From Mucilaginibacter phyllosphaerae (GTDB lineage: Bacteria > Bacteroidota > Bacteroidia > Sphingobacteriales > Sphingobacteriaceae): a stretch of DNA of 64,000 bases. Location: contig NZ_SNQG01000001.1 in assembly GCF_004378255.1 (NCBI RefSeq), positions 744,001-808,000 of the forward strand. The letters are read 5' to 3'. Position 1 is the stretch's first letter. Every line of letters starts with the position of its first letter. Shown one piece after another: positions 52,557 to 61,340 of this stretch. The notes beneath the pieces were generated by a model. That model was given only the letters and a program-made list of their open reading frames with translations, did not search any database and was not told the origin of the DNA. The position numbers and the translations under genes are program-made.

Positions 52557-53171
52557 GCTACTTTAATTACCCCAACTATCCTGCAACGATACGAGGATAT
52601 TGCAGCAAACATAAAGCCCGAACGCATCAAAGTGTTCATCCAGAAAGCCCAGGAACTGGACTTAAAACCCTTTTTAGGCTATATATTATATTACGATCTG
52701 ATTAAACAATTAGATGAAGATGGTAATTTAAAGGATGATGCCTCACAGCATTACAAAGATTTGCTGAACGGCTGTGAATATTTAGACGAAGCCGGCCACA
52801 TTGTACTATACCAGGGTTTGCAACCGGTATTAGCCTACTTTACCTTTGCCCGCTTTATAGAAACCGACTCAGTACATTATACCGCCACAGGGCCGGTTAC
52901 CAAACGTTATGATAACGCAGATGCCTTGCCTGCAAAAGATATTGTAAAGCTGGTACAGCAGCAACGCAGTACTGCTAATGCTTATGCTAACGAAACTGAG
53001 CGTTTTTTAATAGACCATCAGGATAGTTTCCCGGTTTGGCATTACAATCATAAAAATAAAACAAGCAGGCAGGCAGGTCCCCGGATCCGCGCGGTTGATA
53101 AAACAGATTTCAACTTTCCGGCAGATACCCTTAGCACTAACCATTTTTTCATAACCGACTTTTTAAACTAA
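52512..53171 (+). CDS. Phage head-tail connector-like protein (DUF6712-like)
   Basis: 219 residues from ATG 52512. Helical core: ERIKVFIQKAQELDLKPFLG, DLLNGCEYLDEAGHIVLYQG, YFTFARFIETDSVHYTATGP. This resembles the Bacteroidota phage family I know as DUF6712, thought to sit at the head-tail joint, but that name is from memory. Its TAA overlaps the next ATG by one base. N-terminal codons derive from a palindrome arm. Confidence 0.65.
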   Translation: MDNNNSTTPPSGARLATLITPTILQRYEDIAANIKPERIKVFIQKAQELDLKPFLGYILYYDLIKQLDEDGNLKDDASQHYKDLLNGCEYLDEAGHIVLYQGLQPVLAYFTFARFIETDSVHYTATGPVTKRYDNADALPAKDIVKLVQQQRSTANAYANETERFLIDHQDSFPVWHYNHKNKTSRQAGPRIRAVDKTDFNFPADTLSTNHFFITDFLN

Positions 53172-54451
53172 TGGCAACAGACAAAAAAATAAGTGAATTA
53201 CCGGTTACACAGGCTGTATCTGCTGCCGATGTTTCGGTACTGGTGCGTAATGGTGTCGATTATCAATATAGCTTTACCAGCCTGCTGGAGTTTGTTAATT
53301 CGGGTGTCAATAGTGGAGTAGCCATTTCCTTCGGTACAATAATGCCACAAAATAACAGCGGTAAAAACGGCGATCTTTTTATCAATACTTTATCTGGCAC
53401 TTTCTGCCAAAAAATATCAGGTAGCTGGGTTATTAAGTACACACTCCCCTCTCCGGGCGATCAAAAAGATGGAACCGTGCTGTACGGATCTGGCATCCCC
53501 GGCACAGTAACCGGCGGCAATAACGACACCTATATTAACATAGATACCGGCATTTTCTATAAAAAATCCAACAACGCATGGTTGCAGGTATTTTCTATGC
53601 AAACCGGCCCGCAAGGCCCTAAAGGAGATAAAGGAGATACCGGTTTAACGGGCGCAAATGGCAAAACAATTTTAAGCGGAACCGCTAACCCGTCCAACTC
53701 AACCGGCACAGATGGCGATTTTTATCTTAACACCAATAGTCTGCTATTATTTGGCCCTAAAACGGCAGGTATTTGGGGCAACGGGGTACCAATAGTAGGG
53801 ATACAAGGCGAGCAAGGTGAACCCGGATTGCAAGGACCAGCAGGACCTACCGGCGCAATAGGAGCAAAAGGTGACAAGGGAGATGCGGGGGCAAAAGGTC
53901 CGGATGGAAATAATGGTGCAATTGGGTTAACAGGCCCAAAAGGTGATGCCGGGCCAGGCATTAAAAACGGCGGAATCACCGGGCAAGTTTTAGCCAAAAT
54001 TAGTGACGATGATTATGATACAGGTTGGGTGGATGCGGGAAGTGGCGGAGGGGGTGGAGAAATATTGACTGCTACAGAAGCAACTGCAGGTATCGTTGCC
54101 TTAGCCACATTAACTCAGGCCCTTGCACGCACAGAGGATACCAAAGCGATGACATCACTAAAAACCATTGCATTAATCCTCGACGAAAAAAAGAAGGTAA
54201 GCTATCAGATCAATCCCGTTAGTTTAACCGAAGTTTCGTTGCTAATGGAATTTGCCGGGCAGATAAATAGTGTTTTATTAAGCGGCGCAACCAATGTAAA
54301 GTTAAAAATCGGCATAGCCGGCAGCTATGCCTCGACAACACAATCTTACCCTTTCCACTATGCTGCAGGCGACCGCGTTTTTATAACCTATACATACACA
54401 GATCAATTTAACGCCAGCTGTAACATCAAACTTAAATGTCAAGATAATTAA
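53171..54451 (+). CDS. Collagen-like phage fibre protein
   Basis: 426 residues. Two Gly-X-Y blocks are visible: a short one at about 148-165 (GPQGPKGDKGDTGLTG) and a longer one at about 215-265 (GEQGEPGLQGPAGPTGAIGA then GAKGDKGDAGAKGPDG). They are separated and capped by globular parts with G-x-x-x-FINT repeats. Collagen-like triple helices are common in phage tail fibres and act as stalks. The start overlaps the preceding stop. Confidence 0.88.
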   Translation: MATDKKISELPVTQAVSAADVSVLVRNGVDYQYSFTSLLEFVNSGVNSGVAISFGTIMPQNNSGKNGDLFINTLSGTFCQKISGSWVIKYTLPSPGDQKDGTVLYGSGIPGTVTGGNNDTYINIDTGIFYKKSNNAWLQVFSMQTGPQGPKGDKGDTGLTGANGKTILSGTANPSNSTGTDGDFYLNTNSLLLFGPKTAGIWGNGVPIVGIQGEQGEPGLQGPAGPTGAIGAKGDKGDAGAKGPDGNNGAIGLTGPKGDAGPGIKNGGITGQVLAKISDDDYDTGWVDAGSGGGGGEILTATEATAGIVALATLTQALARTEDTKAMTSLKTIALILDEKKKVSYQINPVSLTEVSLLMEFAGQINSVLLSGATNVKLKIGIAGSYASTTQSYPFHYAAGDRVFITYTYTDQFNASCNIKLKCQDN

Positions 54452-54453
54452 TC

Positions 54454-56061
54454 ATGAGTGCAACATATAATTGGGCATATCGCCCCGGAGTAGCGAATAA
54501 ATACGGAATAGAAATAAGCCCATCTGCAGATGATGTAAGACCACCAGATGCTTGTTATGTCGCCTTGTATGGCAATGATGATACAGGGAATGGTAGCAGG
54601 CAAAAACCTTTTAGAACAATAGTTTATGCAAATAGAATAGTATCAGGTAGTAATATTATTATAGTTGGTGGCGGTGTTTACCGTGAAAGTGGTTTAGTCT
54701 TAGGTAACTCTATCAAACTAGTTGGAGATGGTGATGTTACCTTTGACGTGTCTTTTACGGGTTCTACCATACTAGGCTCTACAAGGAATTGGGTTTACAA
54801 TATTAGTTTTACAGGGTCGGGAAGTTCTCGTATAGGAAATAACGGAGATACGGCTGCCACTTTTACTGATTGCAACTTTAATGGTTGCGCCCCAGTACAA
54901 ACTGACGGAGGAGATACAGTTGCTGGCCAAAATTTGATAAACTGCATATTATCAAATTTTTTTGGAGAATTAACTATTGCTAATAATAAACTTTGTAAAA
55001 GCTGCACATTCTATAAGTGCGGTAACCTCACTATAAAAAACACTGCTGAAACATCACCGCCGACGTCATATAATAACATTTTTTCACATTGTAATATATC
55101 AACTAATAGCGCAACCATAAATACTCAATATGCCCTGTTTTTCAAATGCAATTTTAAATTTCCTGCATTAGGAACCGGCGGCGGCGTATATCCAACTGTT
55201 CCAATAGGTTATAATAATTATGCAACAATTGAGTTGCTTCAAGCAGCTTTCACATCCGCGTATCCGTCAGCTGTCAATCCATTTTCAAAGTGTGTAATAG
55301 CCGATCCAGTCTTTAATAATTCTGCAATTGGAGATTTCACCTTAAATTTTAGTAGTCCAGCTAAAAATCTATCCTATTTCGGCACTTATTTGGGCGCTCG
55401 TTCAATAGCTTACGGTTTAAAAATAAGAGCCTTAGAAGCAAATGGGGACTTTGATTTTTCTACAGCGGTTAATTGTACTATAGCGGATGATAGCATTACG
55501 CTTACTAACCCCAATATTGATGCAGTTATAGAAACCAAAGTAATTGAGAATACTTTAGGCAGGGAGTTAAAATCTATTCCTAATATTTGCTTTAATGCAG
55601 ATAGAAATGGGCAATATATCGATAGTATAGCCGACCTCTCGGCAACAACTATATTAGCCGGTGATATATTAACTATACCTGCCACCTACCTTGTTGAATA
55701 CGGTGGGGTAAATTATAATTCGGCTATTTATACAGCGGGACAAAGATTTACAACCGTAACCGGACAAAATATTTTCACAACGACAACTGGTGGTGTATTG
55801 CGCGAAATTTTAGAAGCTCCCCAACGCCACACCGTTGAAATGAGATTAAGTGATGTACAGCCGTTTACGACAGAAGCCTTTAATCACTTTGAATTTGGCC
55901 TACCCCCCAAAACTAATAATGCTAACAATAGCCGTAATGGCGAGATCATAAGAGGGAATGGCGATCCAGGCTATATTAGAAATTCTAATAATGAGTTTCC
56001 AATAAATGCTAAATTTATAAAATTAAGATTTACAATACGTGCTAACAACTTAAGACCTTAA
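54454..56061 (+). CDS. Beta-helix tail-spike-like protein
   Basis: 535 residues, noticeably more AT-rich than the head genes. The segment VALYGNDDTGNGSRQKPFRT then NIIIVGGGVYRESGLVLGNS is the usual start of a right-handed parallel beta-helix (pectate-lyase-like) domain, filling about residues 30-330. The C-terminal 200 residues are of another type (AQPFTT-like strands, FGLPPKTNNANNS) and may be the receptor-binding tip. It lies two bases after the collagen-like gene, so both probably build the same appendage. Enzymatic activity cannot be judged. Confidence 0.75.
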   Translation: MSATYNWAYRPGVANKYGIEISPSADDVRPPDACYVALYGNDDTGNGSRQKPFRTIVYANRIVSGSNIIIVGGGVYRESGLVLGNSIKLVGDGDVTFDVSFTGSTILGSTRNWVYNISFTGSGSSRIGNNGDTAATFTDCNFNGCAPVQTDGGDTVAGQNLINCILSNFFGELTIANNKLCKSCTFYKCGNLTIKNTAETSPPTSYNNIFSHCNISTNSATINTQYALFFKCNFKFPALGTGGGVYPTVPIGYNNYATIELLQAAFTSAYPSAVNPFSKCVIADPVFNNSAIGDFTLNFSSPAKNLSYFGTYLGARSIAYGLKIRALEANGDFDFSTAVNCTIADDSITLTNPNIDAVIETKVIENTLGRELKSIPNICFNADRNGQYIDSIADLSATTILAGDILTIPATYLVEYGGVNYNSAIYTAGQRFTTVTGQNIFTTTTGGVLREILEAPQRHTVEMRLSDVQPFTTEAFNHFEFGLPPKTNNANNSRNGEIIRGNGDPGYIRNSNNEFPINAKFIKLRFTIRANNLRP

Positions 56062-56063
56062 CC

Positions 56064-56450
56064 ATGGCTTATAATGTTCTAACCGGCGAAATTACTTACG
56101 GTTTACTTTATTATGTTACCGGGGACCAGTCTGTTGTTTATAATGAGGCTATTTATGATCAGGGGGAATATTTCAGGGGGAATAATATTAAAACCTTTAC
56201 TTATTCAGGGGCCGGTTTGCAAGAGCTAAATGAGGTGACCGAATTAAAATGTGCAGGAATTGAATTTTTCGAAGTAAGTAATGATCTTCCGACATTCAAC
56301 GAAACGACACGATTAGTAGGATTTGCTATTGAATTTGAGCCGAATGACAAAGAAAAAATCGTTAACGAGCTGACAATAATAAAGGGATTTGCTTTGGAAT
56401 TGATTGACTATCCTTTTTACAGCTTTGAGATTATAGAAAAGCGTTTGTAA
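56064..56450 (+). CDS. Phage fibre-associated protein
   Basis: 128 residues, acidic, beta-rich (YNVLTGEITYGLLYYVTGDQ, VYNEAIYDQGEYFRGNNIKT). The phrase VYNEAIYDQGEYF resembles NYNSAIYTAGQRF in the C-terminal part of the preceding spike, so it may be an extra copy of that module. It begins two bases after the spike's stop. Unknown function; probably an appendage subunit. Confidence 0.68.
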   Translation: MAYNVLTGEITYGLLYYVTGDQSVVYNEAIYDQGEYFRGNNIKTFTYSGAGLQELNEVTELKCAGIEFFEVSNDLPTFNETTRLVGFAIEFEPNDKEKIVNELTIIKGFALELIDYPFYSFEIIEKRL

Positions 56451-56462
56451 GCATCGCTATAA

Positions 56463-57194
56463 TCACAAGTTGTTTACGAAAAGTGCGTCGCCTTGTATAA
56501 TTTCACCATCTAGGTTTGTCCAGATAGGCGTAGTGCTAACAAGTCTAAAATTGCTTTCGATTAATATTTTATACAAGTCAAAGAATGTTGATGAACCCTC
56601 ATACATTGGTTTGTAAGAAAATTCTGTGTAAACCAAACGCGTGTTTTTTAAGGATTTGGGGGCTGAATTTAAAACCAAGTGTTCAGCACCTTGAACATCA
56701 ATTTTCAACAAATCAACGTCATCAAGATTTGCTTTAGTTAAAACATTGTCAAGTGTATCTGATTGAACCCTAACCTTAATAGGTTCTGCTAAATTGGGGT
56801 CAAAAAAACCATCTTTTACTTTAAGCATAGAACTTAAAACATTAGCATCTTTTGCAAAGTGGTAAAAATCAACATGGCCAGTTGTTTCTGAAATAGCAAC
56901 ATTTTCAACATAAAATCGTGACCGATCAGGAAACTTACTCTCTAATATAGGTTTAAGCTCGGCAATAGGCTCTACTAAAACCGCCCTGTTTATTTTATAA
57001 TATTCATTTATTATACCGGTAAACTTGCCATTAGATGCCCCAATGTCAACTAAATTAATAGGCTTATTATTCGGCAGAAATTTGATAATTTCAACAGGCA
57101 CACCAGCACGGTTATAAGGCATTTTCAACAATTTATAAAGCAAGTATTTACCTTCTTGTTTAACTTTATTTGGTATAATTTTTTTAATATTCAT
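56463..57194 (-). CDS. FkbM-family methyltransferase (accessory cargo)
   Basis: 243 residues, on the strand opposite to all late genes. SAM-binding motif LVDIGASNGKFTG near residue 45 and the family motif DLLKIDVQGAEHLVL near 165 are intact. FkbM enzymes O-methylate small molecules or glycans, and phage-carried copies could alter surface polysaccharide and hence phage adsorption. AT-rich, with its own direction and non-coding flanks, it is a moron-type insertion between fibre and lysis genes. Confidence 0.9.
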   Translation of the reverse strand: MNIKKIIPNKVKQEGKYLLYKLLKMPYNRAGVPVEIIKFLPNNKPINLVDIGASNGKFTGIINEYYKINRAVLVEPIAELKPILESKFPDRSRFYVENVAISETTGHVDFYHFAKDANVLSSMLKVKDGFFDPNLAEPIKVRVQSDTLDNVLTKANLDDVDLLKIDVQGAEHLVLNSAPKSLKNTRLVYTEFSYKPMYEGSSTFFDLYKILIESNFRLVSTTPIWTNLDGEIIQGDALFVNNL

Positions 57195-57319
57195 ATACTG
57201 CTTTGCTGTACTTTATAATCCAAAAATAACAAATAATAACAACCTCTTGCATCTAGAGGATAATTAAATCTGCGTCCATCTTACTCCTTTAACATTTACA
57301 ATCCTTTACCTCCTCTACT

Positions 57320-57577
57320 ATGACATCCATCGAACACCGACAGCTTAAAGGCATCACTATCAAAAATATCATTGTCACAATTTTTAGTACGGCAAGCATT
57401 GTGGCATCGGTTATGGCAACATATTTCGAACTAAAGGGCGATGTACACGAGATTCGCTCCAATCAGGAATCACAGAATAGGATCAATGATATTCGCCTTA
57501 AAGTTTTAGAGAACGAGGTTACGGTCCTGCAACATAATGTAGAGCAACTGAACAGATCTATCCGCCAGGAAAAATAA
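57320..57577 (+). CDS. Small membrane protein of the lysis region
   Basis: 85 residues. One transmembrane helix (about residues 15-35, IKNIIVTIFSTASIVASVMA), then a coiled coil (NRINDIRLKVLENEVTVLQH). This is the layout of phage holin-accessory or spanin-like proteins and fits its place just before the muramidase. No specific family was recognised. Confidence 0.65.
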   Translation: MTSIEHRQLKGITIKNIIVTIFSTASIVASVMATYFELKGDVHEIRSNQESQNRINDIRLKVLENEVTVLQHNVEQLNRSIRQEK

Positions 57578-57653
57578 TCCTTCCCCTTTGTCGATCCGAC
57601 AAATAAACCACCGGCAACAACAAAACTGTTTGCTTGCCTTAAACTAATATTTC

Positions 57654-58232
57654 ATGAATAAAACTTTGACTGAGGCTCAGATATTTGAGTTGGCAACAAG
57701 CCATGGCTATAATTATAAGGCTTTAAAAGCTATTATTCAGATAGAGAGTGGGCAACATGGCTTTTCTCCGGTTACAGGTAAACTTATCATACAATTTGAA
57801 CCGGCATGGTTTAAACGCTTAAAAAAGGATTGGCAGAATGATACCAAACATGTTATTTGGCAATCCAATACAGTTGGTGATCAAACGGCAGAATGGAAAG
57901 CTTTTAATAATGCTTTTGCAAGTGATGCTGATGCTGCTATGAAAAGCACATCTATTGGCATGATGCAACTAATGGGCTTCCATTATGCTGCCCTTGGTTT
58001 TAATACCGTAGGCCAAATGTGGGATTTTGCTAAAGCAGATGAATATAACCAGGTATTACTTGCTATAAAATGGATAAAGACAGTCCCCGCTTTAGATAAG
58101 GCCTTAAAAGCAAAGAACTGGCAAAAAGTAGCTTATTATTATAATGGCGAAAATTACAGGCAATACCGATACGATAGCAGATTAGCCGCTGCTTACAATA
58201 CTATGGATGAATTTAAAAAAGTAAATATATGA
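57654..58232 (+). CDS. N-acetylmuramidase (phage endolysin)
   Basis: 192 residues, the N-acetylmuramidase type (DUF3380-like). It starts LTEAQIFELATSHGYNYKAL and has the catalytic Glu31 in IIQIESGQHGF, a second acid in LIIQFEPAWFKR (Glu49), and STSIGMMQLMGFHYAALGF. It cleaves the glycan backbone of peptidoglycan during lysis. There is no signal peptide, so it needs a holin. Its stop overlaps the next start (ATGA). Confidence 0.93.
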   Translation: MNKTLTEAQIFELATSHGYNYKALKAIIQIESGQHGFSPVTGKLIIQFEPAWFKRLKKDWQNDTKHVIWQSNTVGDQTAEWKAFNNAFASDADAAMKSTSIGMMQLMGFHYAALGFNTVGQMWDFAKADEYNQVLLAIKWIKTVPALDKALKAKNWQKVAYYYNGENYRQYRYDSRLAAAYNTMDEFKKVNI

Positions 58233-58465
58233 GCAGCATTACAAAATTTGGCGCCATTAATGCCCCAAAACCAATATGGGCAACATGGCTATTCCGGTCT
58301 GTTGCTATACTTACCACAGTTGCATCTTTCTGGGTAGAATCCACTACCATTATAACAAATGAAATAAAGGTAGAGGTGATCCTTGCTTTAAAATCGGTTG
58401 ATATACTGGTACTTGGCTTTAGTAACTTATTTGGAGTAATTGTAACCGAAGAGCAAGAAACATAA
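58229..58465 (+). CDS. Putative holin-like membrane protein
   Basis: 78 residues with two hydrophobic segments (about 20-37, ATWLFRSVAILTTVASFWVE, and about 50-70, LALKSVDILVLGFSNLFGVI) and charged ends. Overlap with the endolysin gene supports a holin role. It is the last phage gene before the tRNAs. Confidence 0.65.
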   Translation: MSSITKFGAINAPKPIWATWLFRSVAILTTVASFWVESTTIITNEIKVEVILALKSVDILVLGFSNLFGVIVTEEQET

Positions 58466-58516
58466 TTATATGTCCCTATTTATTTAAACAAACGTAAATA
58501 AACAGTTAATACTTTG

Positions 58517-58600
58517 TGCCCGAGACGAGATTCGAACTCGTACATCCTTACGAATGCCACCCCCTCAAGATGGTGCGTCTACCAATTTCGCCACCCGGGC
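58517..58600 (-). tRNA. tRNA-Leu (GAG)
   Basis: Class II cloverleaf: acceptor GCCCGGG/CTCGGGC, anticodon loop TTGAGGG giving GAG, long variable arm CATTC-GTAA-GGATG, and T loop TTCGAAT. No CCA is encoded. It lies 51 bases after the last phage gene. Confidence 0.95.
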
Positions 58601-58676
58601 TTTATTAAAAATAAAGTCTTAAGTCAGCAGTTTCGGTCTTTACAACTTTAACTGCAGGCTTAAGACTTAATGGATG

Positions 58677-58760
58677 TGCCCGAAGAGAGACTCGAACTCT
58701 CAAGAGACAATTCTCAACGGCTTCTGAGACCGCAACGTTTACCAATTTCGCCATCCGGGC
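58677..58760 (-). tRNA. tRNA-Leu (CAG)
   Basis: Class II cloverleaf: acceptor GCCCGGA/TTCGGGC, anticodon loop CTCAGAA giving CAG, variable arm TGAGA-ATTG-TCTCT, and T loop TTCGAGT. No CCA is encoded. Together with the GAG gene it forms a minus-strand pair. Confidence 0.94.
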
Positions 58761-58893
58761 TTTTACAAGGATGCAAATATAATGGTTTTAAGCAATGTGG
58801 CTAAAAATAAATAGAAAAATAAGTGCCGGTTTTGTAAAGCTGATTTCAAAGGGTAACTTCGGACACCCATATAACAAGGCATAACCAAACGGT

Positions 58894-59901
58894 ATGAAAC
58901 AAAAAACATTATTTATAGCATTGTTGATATTCTTTTCTACAGGTTTAAAAGCACAAAACATCTATAATTTACAACAAGGCAGGGCAACCAGTATTCGTGG
59001 CTTGTCTGTTGTTAATAATAACGTAGCATGGGTAAGTGGCAGCAAAGGTACAATAGCTATAACTACCGATGGCGGTACCAATTGGGCATGGCAGCAAATT
59101 AAGGGATACGAGCAATCTGAATTCAGGGATATCGAAGCTTTTTCTGATAAAGAAGCGGTCATAATTAGCTCCGGTTCGCCCGCGTACATTTTAAAAACAG
59201 TTGATGGCGGAATAACCTGGTCTGTTAAATTCAAAAAAACAGACGTTGCTTATTTTTTAGATGCAACCGATTTTATTGATAAAAAGCATGGTTTTGTATT
59301 AGGCGACCCAATTGATGGCAAATTTTTGCTATTAGAAACTATTGATGGCGGAAACACCTGGCATTCTGCTATAAACCCTCCTGCTGCATTAAAAGACGAA
59401 GGTGCTTTCGCTGCAAGCGGAACCTGTTTGAGAGTAAACGGCCTTATAACTATAGTTACCGGTGGAAGCTATAGCCGCTTATTAATATCACCGGTTAAAA
59501 ATAATAGTTGGGTTGATAAACCTTTGCCGCTTACTAACGGCGCTGCAAGTCGCGGCGCATTTTCTATAGCTTATGGCCGCCATCAAACTGTGATTACAGG
59601 CGGAGATTATACAAAAGATAAGCAAACGGATTCTGTAGCATATATAGTTCCGCAACAAAAAAGCAAATTTAAAAACAACACACCTGTTATTGGCCCGGCA
59701 GGTTTTCAGTCTTGTGTGGAATATATTTCTGGTGATACCTTCTTGTCTACAGGCACACCCGGCAGTAATATAACTAATGATGGTGGCAAAACATGGCGCA
59801 AAATTGATGGCGTTAGTTATAACGTTTGCCGCAAGGCGAAGAAAGGCAATCTTGTTTTATTGGCAGGAGATGGCGGCAAAATAGGAATTCTTAAATTTTA
59901 G
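58894..59901 (+). CDS. Exported Ycf48-like/BNR-repeat protein
   Basis: 335 residues with a signal peptide (KQKTLFIALLIFFSTGLKAQ). Four Asp-box motifs (TTDGGTNW, TVDGGITW, TIDGGNTW, TNDGGKTW) mark a beta-propeller like the photosystem-assembly factor Ycf48. In non-photosynthetic Bacteroidota these are periplasmic or outer-membrane proteins of unknown role, often called oxidoreductases without proof. Confidence 0.9.
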   Translation: MKQKTLFIALLIFFSTGLKAQNIYNLQQGRATSIRGLSVVNNNVAWVSGSKGTIAITTDGGTNWAWQQIKGYEQSEFRDIEAFSDKEAVIISSGSPAYILKTVDGGITWSVKFKKTDVAYFLDATDFIDKKHGFVLGDPIDGKFLLLETIDGGNTWHSAINPPAALKDEGAFAASGTCLRVNGLITIVTGGSYSRLLISPVKNNSWVDKPLPLTNGAASRGAFSIAYGRHQTVITGGDYTKDKQTDSVAYIVPQQKSKFKNNTPVIGPAGFQSCVEYISGDTFLSTGTPGSNITNDGGKTWRKIDGVSYNVCRKAKKGNLVLLAGDGGKIGILKF

Positions 59902-60030
59902 TTACTGACAATGAAGCTCTTATTTTATACTTCAAAATAAATTTAAAATAGACTTGCAGCATATATCTATTAATCCTATATTTGCACCACTTTAAACGGA
60001 AACGATATATTATCGAAAAAGTTAAAAGTT

Positions 60031-60103
60031 GATTCCGTAGCTCAGCTGGTAGAGCATAACACTTTTAATGTTGGGGTCCTGGGTTCGAGTCCCAGCGGGA
60101 TCA
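60031..60103 (+). tRNA. tRNA-Lys (TTT)
   Basis: Cloverleaf GATTCCG/CGGGATC acceptor, D arm GCTCAGCTGGTAGAGC, anticodon loop CTTTTAA giving TTT, and T loop TTCGAGT. Discriminator A, no encoded CCA. Confidence 0.96.
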
Positions 60104-60106
60104 CTT

Positions 60107-60141
60107 AAAAAGCCTCTCTAAGAAATTAGAGAGGCTTTTTT
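60107..60141 (+). terminator. Rho-independent terminator of tRNA-Lys
   Basis: Perfect stem AGCCTCTCTAA / TTAGAGAGGCT with GAAA loop, followed by seven T. Confidence 0.95.
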
Positions 60142-60508
60142 ATTATATGAATTTGTGATTGTTTAAACAATCTTCTACAGTTTTAAGTATCAATACCCGC
60201 AACAAGCAACACTAATTGTCTTCACACATATTTATATCTAAAATTAAAGGCTATGTATAATTAGCTTTTAGTGCCGCAACTCATCACGTGTAAATCAGTT
60301 ATCATCTTTTCGTTACAAAAGCAGGCGCAACCTTAAATTACAAAGGTTATTTAAATATCAATTATCTAAATAACCGACGCCTTGTTACGCATAAACTAAA
60401 TGCATAAAACAACGTTTAGCTACTGGCTATATATGAAGAAAAATTAATTTGGTATTCATCCGCAGCTTATCAGGTGCTTATACTTTTGAGGTATAAATTA
60501 TTAAAATC
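60142..60508. other. Intergenic region before the exported two-domain protein
   Basis: 367 bases without a coding frame. TACTTTTG at 60481-60488 matches the Bacteroidota -7 element 21 bases before the ATG, but no -33 box lies at the usual distance. No repeats or structured elements were seen. Confidence 0.45.
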
Positions 60509-61270
60509 ATGAAAAATCAAATGAATAAAATCTGGTTAACAACATTATTACTAACCGGCGCCTATGCAGCAAATGCACAAGAAATAACCCCACCGCCAGC
60601 ACCGGCACCCGGTAAACCCGAGCTTTTGGCAAGTGGCCAGCAAAAGCTACCCCGCCCGCCAAAGCATGGTCAGAGGCCGGGTGACGATAAAGGGCCACAG
60701 GCAGAAGAAGCGTTAAAACTAACTACAGTAAAAGGTATAGTAGCAGGCTCAATAGCTAATGATCGTTTTGAATACAACGGTCTGTCTGTTAAAACCAATA
60801 GTGGTACAATTGCCGTGATGTTTCCGCCACATTTGGGCGAACAGATATTCGCCAGGGCAAAAAACGGAACGGCTGTAACAATAACCGGTTTTGAACGCAC
60901 CAATCCCGAAAGTAAAAAAGAATTTCGCTTGGTTAGTTTGGATGCCAATGGCAGCACTATTGCAGATGCACCGCCATTATCACCGCATGTGCCCACAGCG
61001 CAGCAACAAAAAAACATTACTGCTACTGTAAAAGAATTAAACTATTCGCCAAATAAAGATGTTAATGGCTTTACCCTTTCATCCGGCGAAAGAATAGGGA
61101 TACCGCCTCATATTGCCAGGCAACTAAACAGCCAGCTTAAAGCGGGCGAAAAGGTAACTGTAAACGGATTTTTAGAACCTAAACGGCCAGGCGTTGTTTA
61201 CAGCCAAAGCATTACCATGATTAGGGCGCAAACCTTAACCATTAAAGGACAGGCATATTTAGTTAGATAA
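60509..61270 (+). CDS. Exported protein with two related small beta domains
   Basis: 253 residues. Signal peptide (second Met at residue 5 possible), then a Pro-rich linker with PPPAPAPGKPE. Two domains of the same plan follow: about 75-160 (VKGIVAGSIANDRFEYNGLS, FPPHLGEQIFARA, VTITGF) and 170-253 (VKELNYSPNKDVNGFTLSSG, IPPHIARQLNSQL, VTVNGF), each an OB-like strand pattern with a PPH-x(5) helix. It precedes the two-component genes on the same strand and may be their periplasmic partner or target. Unknown function. Confidence 0.78.
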   Translation: MKNQMNKIWLTTLLLTGAYAANAQEITPPPAPAPGKPELLASGQQKLPRPPKHGQRPGDDKGPQAEEALKLTTVKGIVAGSIANDRFEYNGLSVKTNSGTIAVMFPPHLGEQIFARAKNGTAVTITGFERTNPESKKEFRLVSLDANGSTIADAPPLSPHVPTAQQQKNITATVKELNYSPNKDVNGFTLSSGERIGIPPHIARQLNSQLKAGEKVTVNGFLEPKRPGVVYSQSITMIRAQTLTIKGQAYLVR

Positions 61271-61280
61271 CCCCTTTGTT

Positions 61281-61313
61281 ATTGCTGTACAGAAAACATT
61301 TCTGTGCAGCAAT
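61281..61313. terminator. Hairpin between exported-protein gene and response regulator
   Basis: Stem ATTGCTGTACAGAA / TTCTGTGCAGCAAT (one G-T pair). The trailing bases are only partly T-rich, so attenuation or mRNA stabilisation is as likely as full termination. Confidence 0.6.
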
Positions 61314-61340
61314 AATTTATATCCGATACCGAGTTTGTAA

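Larger units (their letters stand above)
31206..58465 (+). mobile_element. Prophage-like late-gene block without integrase
   Basis: About 27 kb of packaging, tail, head, fibre and lysis genes in one direction, interrupted by AT-rich accessory genes. Host genes flank both ends. I found no integrase, excisionase, replication protein or repressor within it, so it is either a decayed prophage, a domesticated particle (gene-transfer-agent- or tailocin-like) or one controlled by the S24 locus 5 kb upstream. The tail module (34-47 kb) precedes the protease, capsid and portal genes. Exact ends are not definable: no att duplication was recognised, but tRNA-Leu genes begin 52 bases after the last phage gene. 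Confidence 0.85.

Noticed and set aside
53722-53997. Pro-rich minus-strand frame opposite the collagen-like gene
   Set aside because: It is the complement of the Gly-X-Y codons, a known artefact.
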